NCBI GenBank assembly: GCA_934045905.1
Contig: OW203768.1
Location: 30,781,060-30,845,059 of the forward strand
Direction: 5' to 3'
From: Leuctra nigra
Lineage: Eukaryota; Arthropoda; Insecta; Plecoptera; Leuctridae
Length of the DNA: 64,000 bases
Shown: piece by piece, positions 47,965 to 59,235 of the stretch
Layout: every line of letters begins with the position of its first letter
Numbering within the stretch: the first letter of the stretch is position 1
Translations under genes and position numbers: made by a program
The notes under the pieces: generated by a model
The model's input: the letters and a program-made list of their open reading frames with translations, nothing else
Databases searched by the model: none
Told to the model about the DNA's origin: nothing

Positions 47965-50235
47965 CAAATCTGTCAGATATGAAGTATCGAAATGAATGTT
48001 TTCCAGTGCCACTTGAATTGAATCTGATTTGCTATATTTACCAGGGTGCTTAGATGCTATTTTCAAGTTTCGATGAAAAGCATTAAATACTTTTATGTTC
48101 ATTTAGTGATCATATTTCTATTCAATATGGATGTAGGTATATGTTTTCTGTGCGTTGTGTACGCATTTCCGGTTCGAGAATTTGCACGTACCCGTGCTCG
48201 CTCATCAACGCGTTACACTGAGCGTTTTCCTAGTATTTTTAATAATTAGACTGCCTTAGGATCATTATGACTTCTATAAACTAGAAAACACTAGAGAGAC
48301 TATAGAAAACATAAAATTTTAGATATTTCTCTTTCTACTGATAGTAATTTCATGATCATAAACTTTTATTGTACAGTTATTTGTCTATTTCCCAATATTT
48401 ACGTCCGTTTACACTTTAGTTAACCCAGTTTAGCTGACCAACTATTATTTGGTACCTGTAATAGTAGAAAATTATGGAATATAGTTCCTAGACAATTATG
48501 TTTCACAATTTGTAACTTATAAACGACATTACTTCACATGCTCCCGACTAAGTTGGCAACAAACTACCCGTGTACTGCAGTGGATACTCACAACCAGGCA
48601 TATCATAGTTCACAGCGCGCTCTCCAGCGACCTTGACCTTATTGCAACGGGACGCGAATCCCCGAAACACGACACACCACTGACGTCATTCATTCCCACC
48701 ACAGACACTCGCTCACCACCTCAGAATTCCACATCGGACTCGCCAACATTTTTAATAACACGATGAAGAATGCACCCCGAATAACAGTGACCTCGCGAAC
48801 GTCGGGGAATGCACACTGCTGGGGGGTTGGGGGGTTACGCTGACGTCATGCGCCGAAATTCCACGCCGAATACCTCGACTGGGGGATGCGTGGGCGGGAG
48901 GCGCGTGGACATTGCGACAAGTTCAGCTGGTATTGATTAGCACAAGATAATTAGCCGCCAGCGAGCTGACACGGCGGAGATGTAATTGCTAATTAGGAAA
49001 GTGATCCGTGTCGGGTTCCACTTATCTGCTACCCTCCAGCTGGACTAGATCGCTCACTACAAGACCCAAGGAGACGGTCACATTTCCAATTATATTGCTC
49101 TGTTTACCTTACTGATTAGTTGTTTGTCCACTGGACAGTACACAAATACATCTTTATGTACTGCAGTAGTTGTCTGACTAGTTGTAATTCTTATTTTACC
49201 TGTCTTTGCATATTTTATTTACATACCTAGATATTCTCGGACTCGACGAAAAAAATTGTTTTCAACGCTATTTTTAATCATCTAGGTAATTTAAAATACA
49301 TATTTGGTGACCACTATCTCACGAGGACAAAAAGGGAATATAATTCACAGACAAAGGCCACATTTCTTATGGAATATATGCGGTCTGCCAAAAGTTTGGA
49401 ACCTAAGGGCCGGTAGGGTCAGCGTCAAAAGAAGCCGGCCAAATCCTCCTGTTGGTATGGGAAGCCGGCATAGGAACTATTGGAAGTCGGACATCCAGTC
49501 TAATGAGTACCTAGTCATACTTTGACTCGGAATACAAGTCACATGAAAAACTTACAAATCGAAAAAACTAACATTACGATCATATAAAATAACAACTTCG
49601 TTCTCGAGTGACAAAGTCCTGGGTTTGATTCCCGCGCTGCTATTCTTTTTTATTGATTTGTTTCGTAATTTCCTCCCTCCATTCCATCGCCACCCTTATA
49701 TCTCCCAACATCAACTTCATAATCATCCGCTGAATATCTGCCATAATCAAACGGTGCGGCAACAAAGTAAACACGGAGTTAAACTATTTCTCAAATCAAT
49801 TTAATTGTCAATTCTACATTCATGGACGTACGCAGGATTCCTGACAAGGCAAGGAAAATTATATTTTACAGGTTAAGGGGAGCGCGAACCCCACCCAGCC
49901 CCGCAAGACGTTTTTTGGTTTTAGGACACTTTGAAATAAATTTTGATACGTTATGAGGTGTATTTTGTTGTAATATTCAATATTTTTTAAATTTGCCACT
50001 GGGGGGGGGGGGGGGGGCATTTTCAAACCTGCCCCGCAGGGCATTTTTTTTTTTTTTTACACTTTTAAAATCAATTTTCTTTAGTTTTTTGGTTACAAAA
50101 TTAAATTAATACGTAAGACATCATAAAATTGATATGTTTTCCTGACATCCCCCCCCCCCCCCTCCCCCCGGTGGACGCCATGAGCCTGACTACATTCTAA
50201 CGCACAACGGCGTCCACGAGTCTTGTCTGAATGTG
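47965..50235. other. No gene; one SINE and a CRE-bearing GC-rich patch
   Basis: The 48193-48232 block GCTCGCTCATCAACGCGTTA is shared with 36072-36110. At 48650-48930 a GC-rich patch carries two TGACGTCA (48681, 48841). A SINE copy lies at 49595-49790. G and C tracts are at 50001-50017 and 50149-50162. No exon was recognised. Confidence 0.4.
49595..49790 (+). repeat. SINE copy (5'-truncated)
   Basis: Box-B-like GGGTTTGATTCCCGCG (about 49621) is followed by GTAATTTCCTCCCTCCATTCC, CATCAACTTCATAATCATCC and CGGTGCGGCAACAAAGT, paralleling the body of the SINE at 34838-35112. Confidence 0.5.
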
Positions 50236-50639
50236 TGTATCTAGTGGAGCGGTCGCTCCACGCCAGCCAAGTCGTACGGCGCGCGCACACACTCATTTAA
50301 AAAGGCTGGAGCAAACCCACTTTTACTGTAAGCATCAAAGTGGCATTTTCGGCCTACTGGATCTTAAAATTGGAAAATCTCACATTGTTGCGATATATCT
50401 TAATTTCGAGCTATGGCCCACCCTACAACATATACCAAATTTGGGAACAATAGGTTACGCCCTTTGCGCGCTAGAGGACCGTGAAAACAGTGTTTTAGGG
50501 CGGTTTTCATAATAATAATAATCTCAGTAGTAGTAGTAGTAGTAGTCTCCTGGAATTTAAATCCGGTAAACAGGCCACAGCCTAAACGGCTGAACCGATT
50601 GATCCCACATTTTTACCACGTGTGCACTTTTGGCGTCTG

Positions 50640-51500
50640 ATTTAACCTTCACCCCATGAATTTTTTGTGCCGCCATTTTGAAACCGGAAGTGACGTCATA
50701 TCTCGTCAACAGCTGGACTGATTGGAACGAAAATTGCGCCAAACGATCCAGACGGTCATCTATATGCATGATCAGTAGCAAAAGACTAAACATTATGTTA
50801 AAGAAACCGGAAATGACGTAATGAAATTTGAAATAAATCGATTGGCTTTTTGGCAACAAAGGTTGATCCGATTATTTTGATATTTATGTAACGTATGTAC
50901 TTTTGACGTCTAATGTGACTTGTTATAAAACCAACCGGAAGCCGCCATTTTGAAACCGGAAGTGACATCATATCTCAATAACGGCTAAATAGATTTCAAC
51001 AAAACCAGCGCAATACAATTTAGACTGTCAACTTTATGTATTATCATCAATAATATTTGCAGTTTCCCATACCTAAACCGGAAATGACGTCACACATTTT
51101 AATAATCTTACAAATTTTTATTTTGATGCAATAAATATACTATTTGAGACAGCTTATAAAATTGTAATCATGTTTCAAATATACTTCAAGGGGTCAGAGA
51201 TTTCAGCAGCCATTTTTAAACCGGAAGTAACGTCATATCTCAAAAACTGGTAGACAAATCGGTATGAAACTAGCGCCAAACGATTCGGAAGGATATCTCT
51301 ATGGAATATGAACAGTACAAATAGAATTTTCCTATTTATGAGACCGGAAATGACGTCATTCAAATGTATAAATTATTATAATTCCCTCCTATACAATAAA
51401 TACATATTCAGAAAGCTTAAAATGATGCACATCATTTATAGAAATAAATTCTATGTGGCATTGCAGAAAGTTCAGCAGCCATTTTGAAAACCGAAGTGTT
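50640..51500 (-). promoter_or_regulatory. CRE-ETS-YY1 motif array (copy B)
   Basis: CCGGAA(G/A)TGACGTCA composites, intact at 50691, 51085 and 51351, with degraded versions near 50814 (TGACGTAA), 50966 (TGACATCA) and 51230 (TAACGTCA). GCCGCCATTTTG sits 9-15 bp away at about 50670 and 50940. Units are more diverged than in copy A. The motifs are seen; activity is inferred. Confidence 0.5.
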
Positions 51501-51710
51501 TCCATATCTCGGAACTGGGTTGACTGATTGGAATGAAACCTTTGCTATTCTTCGTGAAAGATCATTTAAAGCAATTATTTAGGACCATACGCTGCTATTC
51601 ATTAGTGGTAACGAAATTGTAAAGGGTGATGATTTTTTAAAAGAATTTAGTAATTGTTCATTTCATATTGTGTCACAAGTTGTTAGAATAAACTAAAAAA
51701 AGGAGTGATA

Positions 51711-52112
51711 TCCCCATAAAAAACACTTCGTGTAAAAATACCAGCCAAGTCTCTTCTACTAAAAAAAAATATATGAAATCTAAAAATTCTGCACTGAAAA
51801 GTAATAATATCAAAAAATTTGCCAAGTCAAAACTTTATTTGAAAATCAAAAAATACTTGGCGCATCGATTTTTTAGGGCATTTTAGGTATACTATATGTT
51901 TGTATATTTTATGTATATTTTAAATCTGGCCTATACTTCTAAGCTATTAATATACACGATGCGCCAAGTATTTTTTGATTTTCAAATAAAGTTTTGACTT
52001 GGCAAATTTTTTGATATTATTACTTTTCAGTGCAGAATTTTTAGATTTCATATATTTTTTTTTAGTAGAAGAGACTTGGCTGGTATTTTTACACGAAGTG
52101 TTTTTTATGGGG
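51711..52112. repeat. Short-centre palindrome of copy B
   Basis: Arms 51711-51870 and 51957-52112 are near-perfect inverted repeats around an AT-rich loop, able to form a long hairpin. Confidence 0.85.
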
Positions 52113-52683
52113 TTCCTCTTATCGACGCCGCGACGCTGCCGTCGTGACGGATTGATTGGTGCCGAGTCACACGGGTCAATATTGGCGCCGCTGTCGGGAT
52201 GTGGGTCACGTCAGAGCGAGGAGAGTAAGATTTCCCGAGGGACGCTGGGGCATTGACAAGGAGGCCTTCTCAGGGGGTCGTCGGGCCCAGGGACACCGTC
52301 AAACAGATGAGGTTTATAATAGCAGGGACTGACTCAACTCGAATGAATTTTGTTTACGAATCAATTTTTTTAAATATCGGTTCCTGGCGGCTGAGTACCA
52401 AGTGAGTTTGACATTCAGTAGTTTTTTAATCGATTTGTATCAATTTCTTTTTCCAATGTAATTGGTAATAAAATAAGGCTTTATACGAGTGTTCAGAACT
52501 GTTAGTGTTCAATGAAAATAATTTCATAGATTGGAATAGTTATTAGTTTTATTGTGTCCTACAGACGTTTAAGCTGGGTCCACATAAGCCGTTTTTCCGT
52601 TTTGCGTTTTCCGTTTTTTTCTCTTGACCAATCACAAGCCCGCCGCACGCGGATTTTATCCTCGCCGCGCCGCATAAACTTCA

Positions 52684-55043
52684 TCCCAGAAAAAACACTC
52701 CGTGTAAAAATACCAGCCAAGTCTCTTTAACTATAAAAAAAAATAGAAGAAATCTAAAAATTCAGCACTGAAAAGGAGTGATATCAAAAAAGGAGCCAAG
52801 TCAACGAATTTTCCAAATTTTAATCGTACCATTGAAATAAAAATATCAACCCCCGAGAAATACTTAAAAAAAGGACTTGGCGCATCGTTTTTTTAAAGAC
52901 ACTTTTCTATCCTAAAAGTATAGGAAGAACTCTACAAGTATATTTTCCTGAGTATATCACATTCATTATCGACGAATCATACTACGTTTTAATATAACTA
53001 GTACTCTTACCTACTGGCAGTTTTGGTATTTTGTCAATATTCAGAGGAAATAAACGGATAAACGAATAACGAATAAACGGAAGCGGCCTAGTCTATTCGT
53101 TATTGCCACTATTTCTAGGGTCATATTAATCAATCATACTTCTCAATATCGTGACTGAGGGAAATAGCGAAAGCGCTCATTACAAGAAGGCCGTCAATGA
53201 GATTTGTATAAGTGACTAGTGCACTGAGCCATGCTGCTCAAATAATTACTGACTAGATTTTTATCTAAAGTAATACGTTATGTAATTTATGAATTTTTTT
53301 GGTATAAAATGTTAATTAATAGCAATTAATTACACGGCGAGAAGGTTCAAAGTATAATGCTGTAGTAGGTATGTTGATGTACCCACAAAACTATAGGTAC
53401 CTACCAATCACAAACACAACTGTTCTGTATTTATTGCTTGTAAGACAATGCTATGTTTCTTTGCGTACTTATATTTAAATTTAAAATATTTTACAGAATG
53501 TTCAATATTTAATTTGAAAGTTTTGTCCCAATTTTTCTAGGCATTTCTGAACTACGTAGTATGTGAGTGGCATAAGCTTAAGAATAGAAAAATGTCTTTA
53601 AAAAAACGATGCGCCAAGTCCTTTTTTTAAGTATTTCTCGGGGGTTGATATTTTTATTTCAATGGTACGATTAAAATTTGGAAAATTCGTTGACTTGGCT
53701 CCTTTTTTGATATCACTCCTTTTCAGTGCTGAATTTTTAGATTTCTTCTATTTTTTTTTTTTATAGTTAAAGAGACTTGGCTGGTATTTTTACACGGAGT
53801 GTTTTTTCTGGGATATCACTTCTTTTGTTAGTTTATTCATACAGCTTGTAGCACATGTCCGAGCAGGGACTAATTTCTTTAAAAAAATACGCCTCAACCG
53901 ATTTGGTTACTATGAAAAGTTGCGTTTGGTATAAGATGAAAATGATTATCCAAGAAGAATAGCTTAAGTTTCGTTATAATCGATCCAGCCGTTTTCGATA
54001 CATGACGTCACTTCCGGTTTTGAAATAGCGGCCGAATTCCGGTATAGGTAATAAGAAAACAATCTAGTTTTATCTAGTTGATACCTTCATGAACGACCAT
54101 CTGAATTCCTAATCCCTATATTTCCGTAAAATCGGTCATGCCGTTTGTAATATATGACGTCACTTCCGGTTTCATTTAGTGGTTCCTGCCGCCATTTCCG
54201 GTACCATTAATTTATTTATTCATTTTTCACAATTGATTTTTCAAATAAATAGCAGAATGAATACGCAGGAGCTAGTTCAGTTGCAATCGGTACAGGCGTT
54301 TTAGATATATGACGTCACTTCCGGTTTCAGGAATGGCGGCCGAGAACACTGCTACCTTGAATATATAAATTGTATTGTCTATGTTACAATGTAAGTTAAT
54401 TATGTACGTATTTTAAGTATAATTTGTTGAAATAAGTTAAATATTGCGTATTTATGACGTCACTTCCGGTTTAGAAAATAAGAAAATAATATTTTTTTTA
54501 TTGATACTTCATATAGATGACCATCTAAATCGAATGGCGCTAATTTCGTTCTAATCGGTCCAGACGTTTTTGAGTTATGACGTCACTTCCGGTTTCAAAA
54601 TGGCGGCTTCCGGTTGGTTTTATAAAAAGGCACCTCAGACGCCAAAAGTGCACATGTGGTAAAAATTTCAGGTCGATCGGTTCAGCCGTTTAGGCTGTGG
54701 CGGTGATAGCGACGTTTCGTGATATCATCAGAATCATCATCATCTTCAGAATCAGAAAGTGGTGTAATTTCACTGTTTTCTCGGTCCTCTAGCGCGCAAA
54801 TGGCATAACCTATTGTTCCCAAATTTGGTATATGTAGTGGGGTGGGCCATAGCTCGAAATTAAGATATTTCGCAACAATGTGAGATTTACCAATTTTGAG
54901 ATCCAGTAGGCCGAAAATGCCATGTTGTTGCTTACAGTAAAAGTGTTTGGTCTGCTCCTCAGTTTATTAGGCATTTACGGTATGTTGAGTGACTGTGAGT
55001 GTATAGTACGACTTGGCTGGGTGGAGCGACCGCTCCACTAGAT
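52684..55043 (+). mobile_element. Composite palindrome/CRE-array repeat, copy C
   Basis: Same order as copy A: TCCCAGAAAAAA end, arm (52684-52915), unique centre (52920-53580), inverted arm (53584-53813), linker, CRE-ETS units (54000-54620), conserved tail (54690-54960) and a GGAGCGACCGCTCC hairpin with ACTAGAT (55023-55043). The centre shares nothing obvious with copies A or B. An A precedes the TC end, as in copy A. No coding frame. Confidence 0.75.
54000..54620 (+). promoter_or_regulatory. CRE-ETS-YY1 motif array (copy C)
   Basis: Five exact TGACGTCACTTCCGG composites at 54003, 54155, 54310, 54455 and 54578. ATGGCGGC follows the third and fifth; the last reads CAAAATGGCGGC, a YY1-type match. 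Spacing is irregular (123-155 bp). The array lies about 1.5 kb upstream of the P transposase on the same strand. The motifs are seen; a promoter role is inferred. Confidence 0.55.
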
Positions 55044-55627
55044 CGAGGATTTTAAAAAAGACGCACGGCGGAAGTGACGTAAAACTTTTAATAACCAATC
55101 ACGCACGACTACGCCACATGATCAAATAACATGGCGGATCTAACACTAGATGCATTATTTTAAAAATTACATACTTGGGAAGAAAATTAGCCCATCTAAA
55201 TACTCACAAACTGTCACTGACAGATATAAATAAAAATAATGTTGAAAGAAATTTTTTTTGTTTTCCACGGCCTCCTGACATCTCATAAGTAAAGTTTTAA
55301 CCAGGCGGGGATCAAGGTGCTTAAAAAAGTTTTTGTAGAAGACGCAAAACGCAAAACGCTCTATGTGGACAGTCCTACTAAAAACGGAGATGTTCAATGA
55401 GTAAAAACGGAAAACGCAAAACGGAAAAACGGCCTATGTGGACCCAGCTTTACTCCCTGAAAAATTCGTAAAAATATGGCACAAAACGTCTGTAGGACGA
55501 AATAAAACTAATAACGCATTCCAAACAATGAAATTCTTTTCATTGAACAGTTCTGAACACTCGTACAAAGCCTTGTTATTAACAACTACATTGGTAAAAG
55601 ATATTGATAAACATCGATTTAAAACCT

Positions 55628-56090
55628 CTTCATGGCCACGCTCACTACTCCGCCGTCTTAGATAAATTAAAATAATGGTTCCGATTCCGGTTCTATTTCG
55701 GTTTCATTTGGGTTCCATTCGATTCCTTACAAGTCTAAAGGTATAGGTAATCTAACTAAGTAATTATCAACCTAAACTAGTATATTTGGACCTTAGACAG
55801 GACAGGAATACAGTAATTGCAAATGTGATTCATTATTTTAAAAACTGTATACCTACCTAATATTGTAATTTGATAATTTGAGATAATGGTAGGCATGGGT
55901 AATAGGCAAAGATATTATGAAGAGAGTTTCATTATATCTATGGTATAGGGCAACGGAGTAAACATTTCTCATCTGGATTCGCATGGCAGGAGCGCTGAGA
56001 TGATGTTAGGTTAGGAGGTGATGTCACACTGGGTTGCAACCCGTGTATGGATCACGTGATCGTTCTGAACATGCTCAGAAGTATTTGCAC
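55628..56090. other. Immediate upstream region of the transposase
   Basis: GGTTCCGATTCCGGTTC-like words at 55676-55735 resemble the region at 46900. A stop in the transposase frame lies at 56019-56021, so any further N-terminal sequence must be spliced in. No THAP-type Cys-x2-4-Cys...Cys-x2-His pattern was found here. Confidence 0.45.
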
Positions 56091-58646
56091 ATGCGCATAT
56101 TGATAATTTGGGCCATACTCAGTTTCCAGCCACGGGTTGCATCCAGTACCTATGACACCCACTTTATGAATGATAAAAACGATGTATTTTTCCCGACATC
56201 GAAAAAACGTAGATTACAGCGTGATGATTTGGATGATGTAACGCCTAGGAAGAAAAGGCTGATGTTGAAAGTTCGCAAATTGAAAATTAATCTTCGTAAG
56301 TCGCAGAAGAAAGTTTTCAATTGTAACAGAAGGGTCGTCCGAGAAAAAAATTTGTCGAGAGCTGACGTTGTTGAAGGGGCAAAAACGTTTTTGCCAAAGT
56401 CAATGCTAACTTTTTTTCGCATGCAATTACTTCATAAGCATAGGCAAAAATTTAGTGAAGATGAGAAACAATTGGCGTTGTCTTGGTATTATCGGTCTCC
56501 TTCTTTATACAATGATATGAAGTCCAGGCATGGTGCAATTCTTCCTTCGACATCCACGATTGAGCGTTGGCTGAATGTGTTAAATTTGCAACCAGGGGTT
56601 TGCAAAGACTTTATGGGAATGGTAAAGAAAAAAATGAATGAAACGGAATTCGATGCAAGACAGTGTGTTTTAATGTTCGATGAGTTGTCGTGTAAAAAGG
56701 ACTTTAAATTGAATCTTAGGTCCGATTTGATCGAGGGTTTCGAAGATTTAGGGCAGTTAGGTCGCACTGCGAAACCGGGCACGCACGTGCTAGTGTTCAT
56801 GATTCGAGGATTGCGTGACAACTACAAACTTCCCATCGCGTATTACGTGACGAGTACGTCTGTGAAGGGCGATCACTTGAAGACGCTTCTGGACACGATC
56901 TTGAGACAATTAGCTCATGCGGGGGCCCGGGTTCGCGCTGTTGTATGTGATCAGGGGCCTGGTAACCAGTCATTGTACAGGAAGTTAGGAGTTAGCGTAG
57001 ACAAAAGATTCATTCTTCGACCCGACGGCAGTAAAGTGTACATGCTTTTTGATGTGCCGCATCTTTTCAAGAGCATTCGTAATAATCTCATTACTAAGGA
57101 TTTCTTCGTTGAGGGAGGTCAGGTTTCTTGGCGTGACATCTACGCCGCTTATCGTCTTGATTGTGCATCAAATCTTGCTAGGGCCGCATGTAAACTCTCG
57201 AGGCGACACCTCGAACCCGGTCCTTTCGATAAAATGAGTGTGAAACTCGCGACCCAAATATTTTCGTTTGAAGTTTCCGCGTTAATTTTGACATGCGTGG
57301 GGACCGGCCAGTTAAAAAGTCCCACAGCCGTCTTCACAGCGAACTTCCTTCGCAAACTCAACAACTTATTCGATGCTTTAAATAGCTCAGTTCTAAACTC
57401 GAAAAATCCTAATGCATGCGCAATAGCGCAGAAAAACGCGATAGTTCGGCAGACCCTGCTGGAGGCGGCGACATGGATTGACACGTGGGTGGTTCAAACC
57501 CGATCGACCAAAGAGAAAAAAATTCCTCCTTGTTTTTTAGGTTTGAAAATGACAATTATGGGTATATACGATTTGTGGTTAGATTTGCAAGCAGAGGGTT
57601 CCTCGTTTCTTTTGACCTCGCGACTCAATCAAGATCCGATTGAAAACTTGTTCTCTGTATGGAGAAGCCGGGGAGGTTATGATCGAAATCCATCGGCACA
57701 ACGCATCAGGCGAAACATGCAACACACAATCACCGTGTCCTTGATGGCGTCTTCTGATAAGGCTAATTGCCAGGCTGATGACGCCGTCAACTTTCTGTGT
57801 TATGAGCCGAGCGTCGAGTCACGAGAGGGGGAGGAGGCAAGGGAGGAGGTTGCTGCAGTTGCAGTCGAGAGCCAAGTCGAGAGCGATGTTTCAGATCGTG
57901 TAGCTCCCACCCCTGTCAACTGGGATGACAATGCAGATGAGGAGGCAGCGGCAATGGATGCTGCAGATGCAGTCGAGAGAGACTTTGAGTTAGCTCTCAA
58001 AGAGTTGGAGGAAACTTTGGTTGATGAATCTGAGGCAGATGAGATTGTTGATGATCCACTAGCGACATTCGAGACGGACCTTGACAGCGCAAGAGTGACA
58101 GGTCGTGAAAAAACGACGCTAGAATTATGTGCTGTGTCACATTATGCTGGCTACATCGCTAGAGCAGTTCAAGAGGAGTTCAAGTGCGAGTTATGTTGTA
58201 ATGCAATGTGTGATCCCAAAAAGATAATGGAAAATCCAACAGAGGCTTTGATAAAGAACAGGGCCTATCGAAACAAGGCAGGCGACGTCTTCGGGGGCCT
58301 CAAAGTACCCACCCAACTTATGTTTGACGTCACTCTTCTGGCGCTGAAATCGTTTGTTGCTAATTTTCGAAATGTAATCCATCTCAGAGGGGTGAGTCGG
58401 ATTCTTATCGAAAAGGCGACAAATGATATCAATAATAAGTTTCCAAACTGGTTCAATGACGTTTGTGTCGATCATCGTAAGTTTGCGCTCAGGCATCTTA
58501 TTGTAGTGAAGATTCACAAAGAAGTGAAATGGATGTCGCAAGAATTGCGTAGACCAAAAAAAAATGCAGCCAAAGCAGCAGAAAATGTGGTAGCAGAAAA
58601 AGCTAATCCCAGAACTCAAAAGCTACGTATTTTACGACATCAGTAA
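56091..58646 (+). CDS. P-element / THAP9-type transposase
   Basis: A single uninterrupted frame of 851 codons from the first ATG (the frame is open from 56022). Numbered from that ATG: basic, coiled-coil-like region 39-80 (PRKKRLMLKVRKLKINLRK); RNase H-like core with MFDEL (D197) and VVCDQGPGN (D287); the family's FDVPHLFKSIRNN motif (D321-); and TSRLNQDPIENLFS (D515, E518) followed by RGGYDRNPSAQ. These match the DDE-type positions of P transposase. An acidic tract (575-661) and a Cys cluster (C699, C702, C703, C707) follow. The N-terminal THAP zinc finger is missing; acceptor-like TTTCCAG (56129) and ATCCAG (56146) suggest a spliced 5' exon now lost or distant. AATAAA-like signals lie near 58719. 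No inverted termini recognised, so the element may be immobile, or domesticated. Confidence 0.92.
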   Translation: MRILIIWAILSFQPRVASSTYDTHFMNDKNDVFFPTSKKRRLQRDDLDDVTPRKKRLMLKVRKLKINLRKSQKKVFNCNRRVVREKNLSRADVVEGAKTFLPKSMLTFFRMQLLHKHRQKFSEDEKQLALSWYYRSPSLYNDMKSRHGAILPSTSTIERWLNVLNLQPGVCKDFMGMVKKKMNETEFDARQCVLMFDELSCKKDFKLNLRSDLIEGFEDLGQLGRTAKPGTHVLVFMIRGLRDNYKLPIAYYVTSTSVKGDHLKTLLDTILRQLAHAGARVRAVVCDQGPGNQSLYRKLGVSVDKRFILRPDGSKVYMLFDVPHLFKSIRNNLITKDFFVEGGQVSWRDIYAAYRLDCASNLARAACKLSRRHLEPGPFDKMSVKLATQIFSFEVSALILTCVGTGQLKSPTAVFTANFLRKLNNLFDALNSSVLNSKNPNACAIAQKNAIVRQTLLEAATWIDTWVVQTRSTKEKKIPPCFLGLKMTIMGIYDLWLDLQAEGSSFLLTSRLNQDPIENLFSVWRSRGGYDRNPSAQRIRRNMQHTITVSLMASSDKANCQADDAVNFLCYEPSVESREGEEAREEVAAVAVESQVESDVSDRVAPTPVNWDDNADEEAAAMDAADAVERDFELALKELEETLVDESEADEIVDDPLATFETDLDSARVTGREKTTLELCAVSHYAGYIARAVQEEFKCELCCNAMCDPKKIMENPTEALIKNRAYRNKAGDVFGGLKVPTQLMFDVTLLALKSFVANFRNVIHLRGVSRILIEKATNDINNKFPNWFNDVCVDHRKFALRHLIVVKIHKEVKWMSQELRRPKKNAAKAAENVVAEKANPRTQKLRILRHQ

Positions 58647-58830
58647 GGTTTCTCTAAGCCTAGAATAATCATTAAATATAATATTGTATTATATTAATGT
58701 ATAATAATTATATTATAAAATAAAATTATTGAACATTCACATTATAAACATGAAATAATGTTATATTTAAACATATTCAAAGCTACAGCCTCCGAATACA
58801 TATTTTAAGTTTTCATGCTAGGGTCACACT

Positions 58831-59233
58831 CTTTCAAAGTGTTGTCTGTGCAACGAGACCTAATAAGCCGCATTACTCGTCAATGTCCGGACGTGGTCTT
58901 GTGACAGGTGATGCAATGAGAGGGTGGCGAGTGGGTGTAGTAGGTAGTGATTCATCTTATTGTTAGGGCGACTTGACTTGCTATCTTTCAAAGTGTTGTC
59001 TGTGCAACGAGACCTAATAAGCCGCATTACTCGTCAATGTCCGGACGTGGTCTTGTGACAGGTGATGTAATGAGAGGGTGGTGAGTGGGTGTAGGTAGGG
59101 ATTCATCTTATTGTTAGGGCGACTTGACTTGCTATCTTTCAAAGTGTTGTCTGTGCAACGAGACCTAATAAGCCGCATTACTCGTCAATGTCCGGACGTG
59201 GTCTTGTGACAGGTGATGCAATGAGAGGGTGGT
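58831..59233 (+). repeat. Tandem repeat, about 150-154 bp x 2.7
   Basis: Units start at 58831, 58985 and 59135 with CTTTCAAAGTGTTGTCTGTG and run through AATAAGCCGCATTACTCGTC, GGACGTGGTCTTGTGACAGG and GAGAGGGTGG. The units are almost identical, hence recent. They begin 185 bp after the transposase stop codon and could be sub-terminal repeats of that element. Confidence 0.9.
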
Positions 59234-59235
59234 AC

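Larger units (their letters stand above)
50239..52112 (-). mobile_element. Composite palindrome/CRE-array repeat, copy B
   Basis: Reverse-oriented copy. The hairpin end (CTAG-TGGAGCG-GT-CGCTCCA) is at 50241-50260, then the conserved tail (50280-50510) and CRE-ETS units (50640-51500) follow, and the palindrome lies at 51711-52112. The palindrome arms are about 155 bp and the centre only about 85 bp, the smallest of the three copies. A TAG microsatellite (about 50524-50545) sits where copy C has different sequence. The outer end reads CCCCATAAAA instead of CCCAGAAAA. No coding frame. Confidence 0.75.
52424..55627. repeat. Outer long inverted repeat enclosing copy C
   Basis: The left arm (about 52424-52615) and right arm (about 55395-55627) are imperfect inverted copies, sharing CGAGTGTTCAGAACTGTT, CCTACAGACGTTT and AAGCTGGGTCCACATA. 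The inner part AGCTGGGTCCACAT... is flanked by TTA on both sides, suggesting an inner element of about 2.88 kb (about 52572-55449) with a Harbinger-like 3-bp duplication. A roughly 29-bp insertion splits the right arm. Copy C lies within. No transposase recognised. Confidence 0.6.

Noticed and set aside
55167..55397. Minus-strand 76-codon frame as a transposase fragment
   Set aside because: It lies inside the outer inverted repeat, reads into its low-complexity arm and has no recognised motif.
56034..56090. Transposase start at 56034
   Set aside because: That codon is TTG, not a normal eukaryotic start; the first in-frame ATG is 56091, and the true N terminus may be spliced from upstream.
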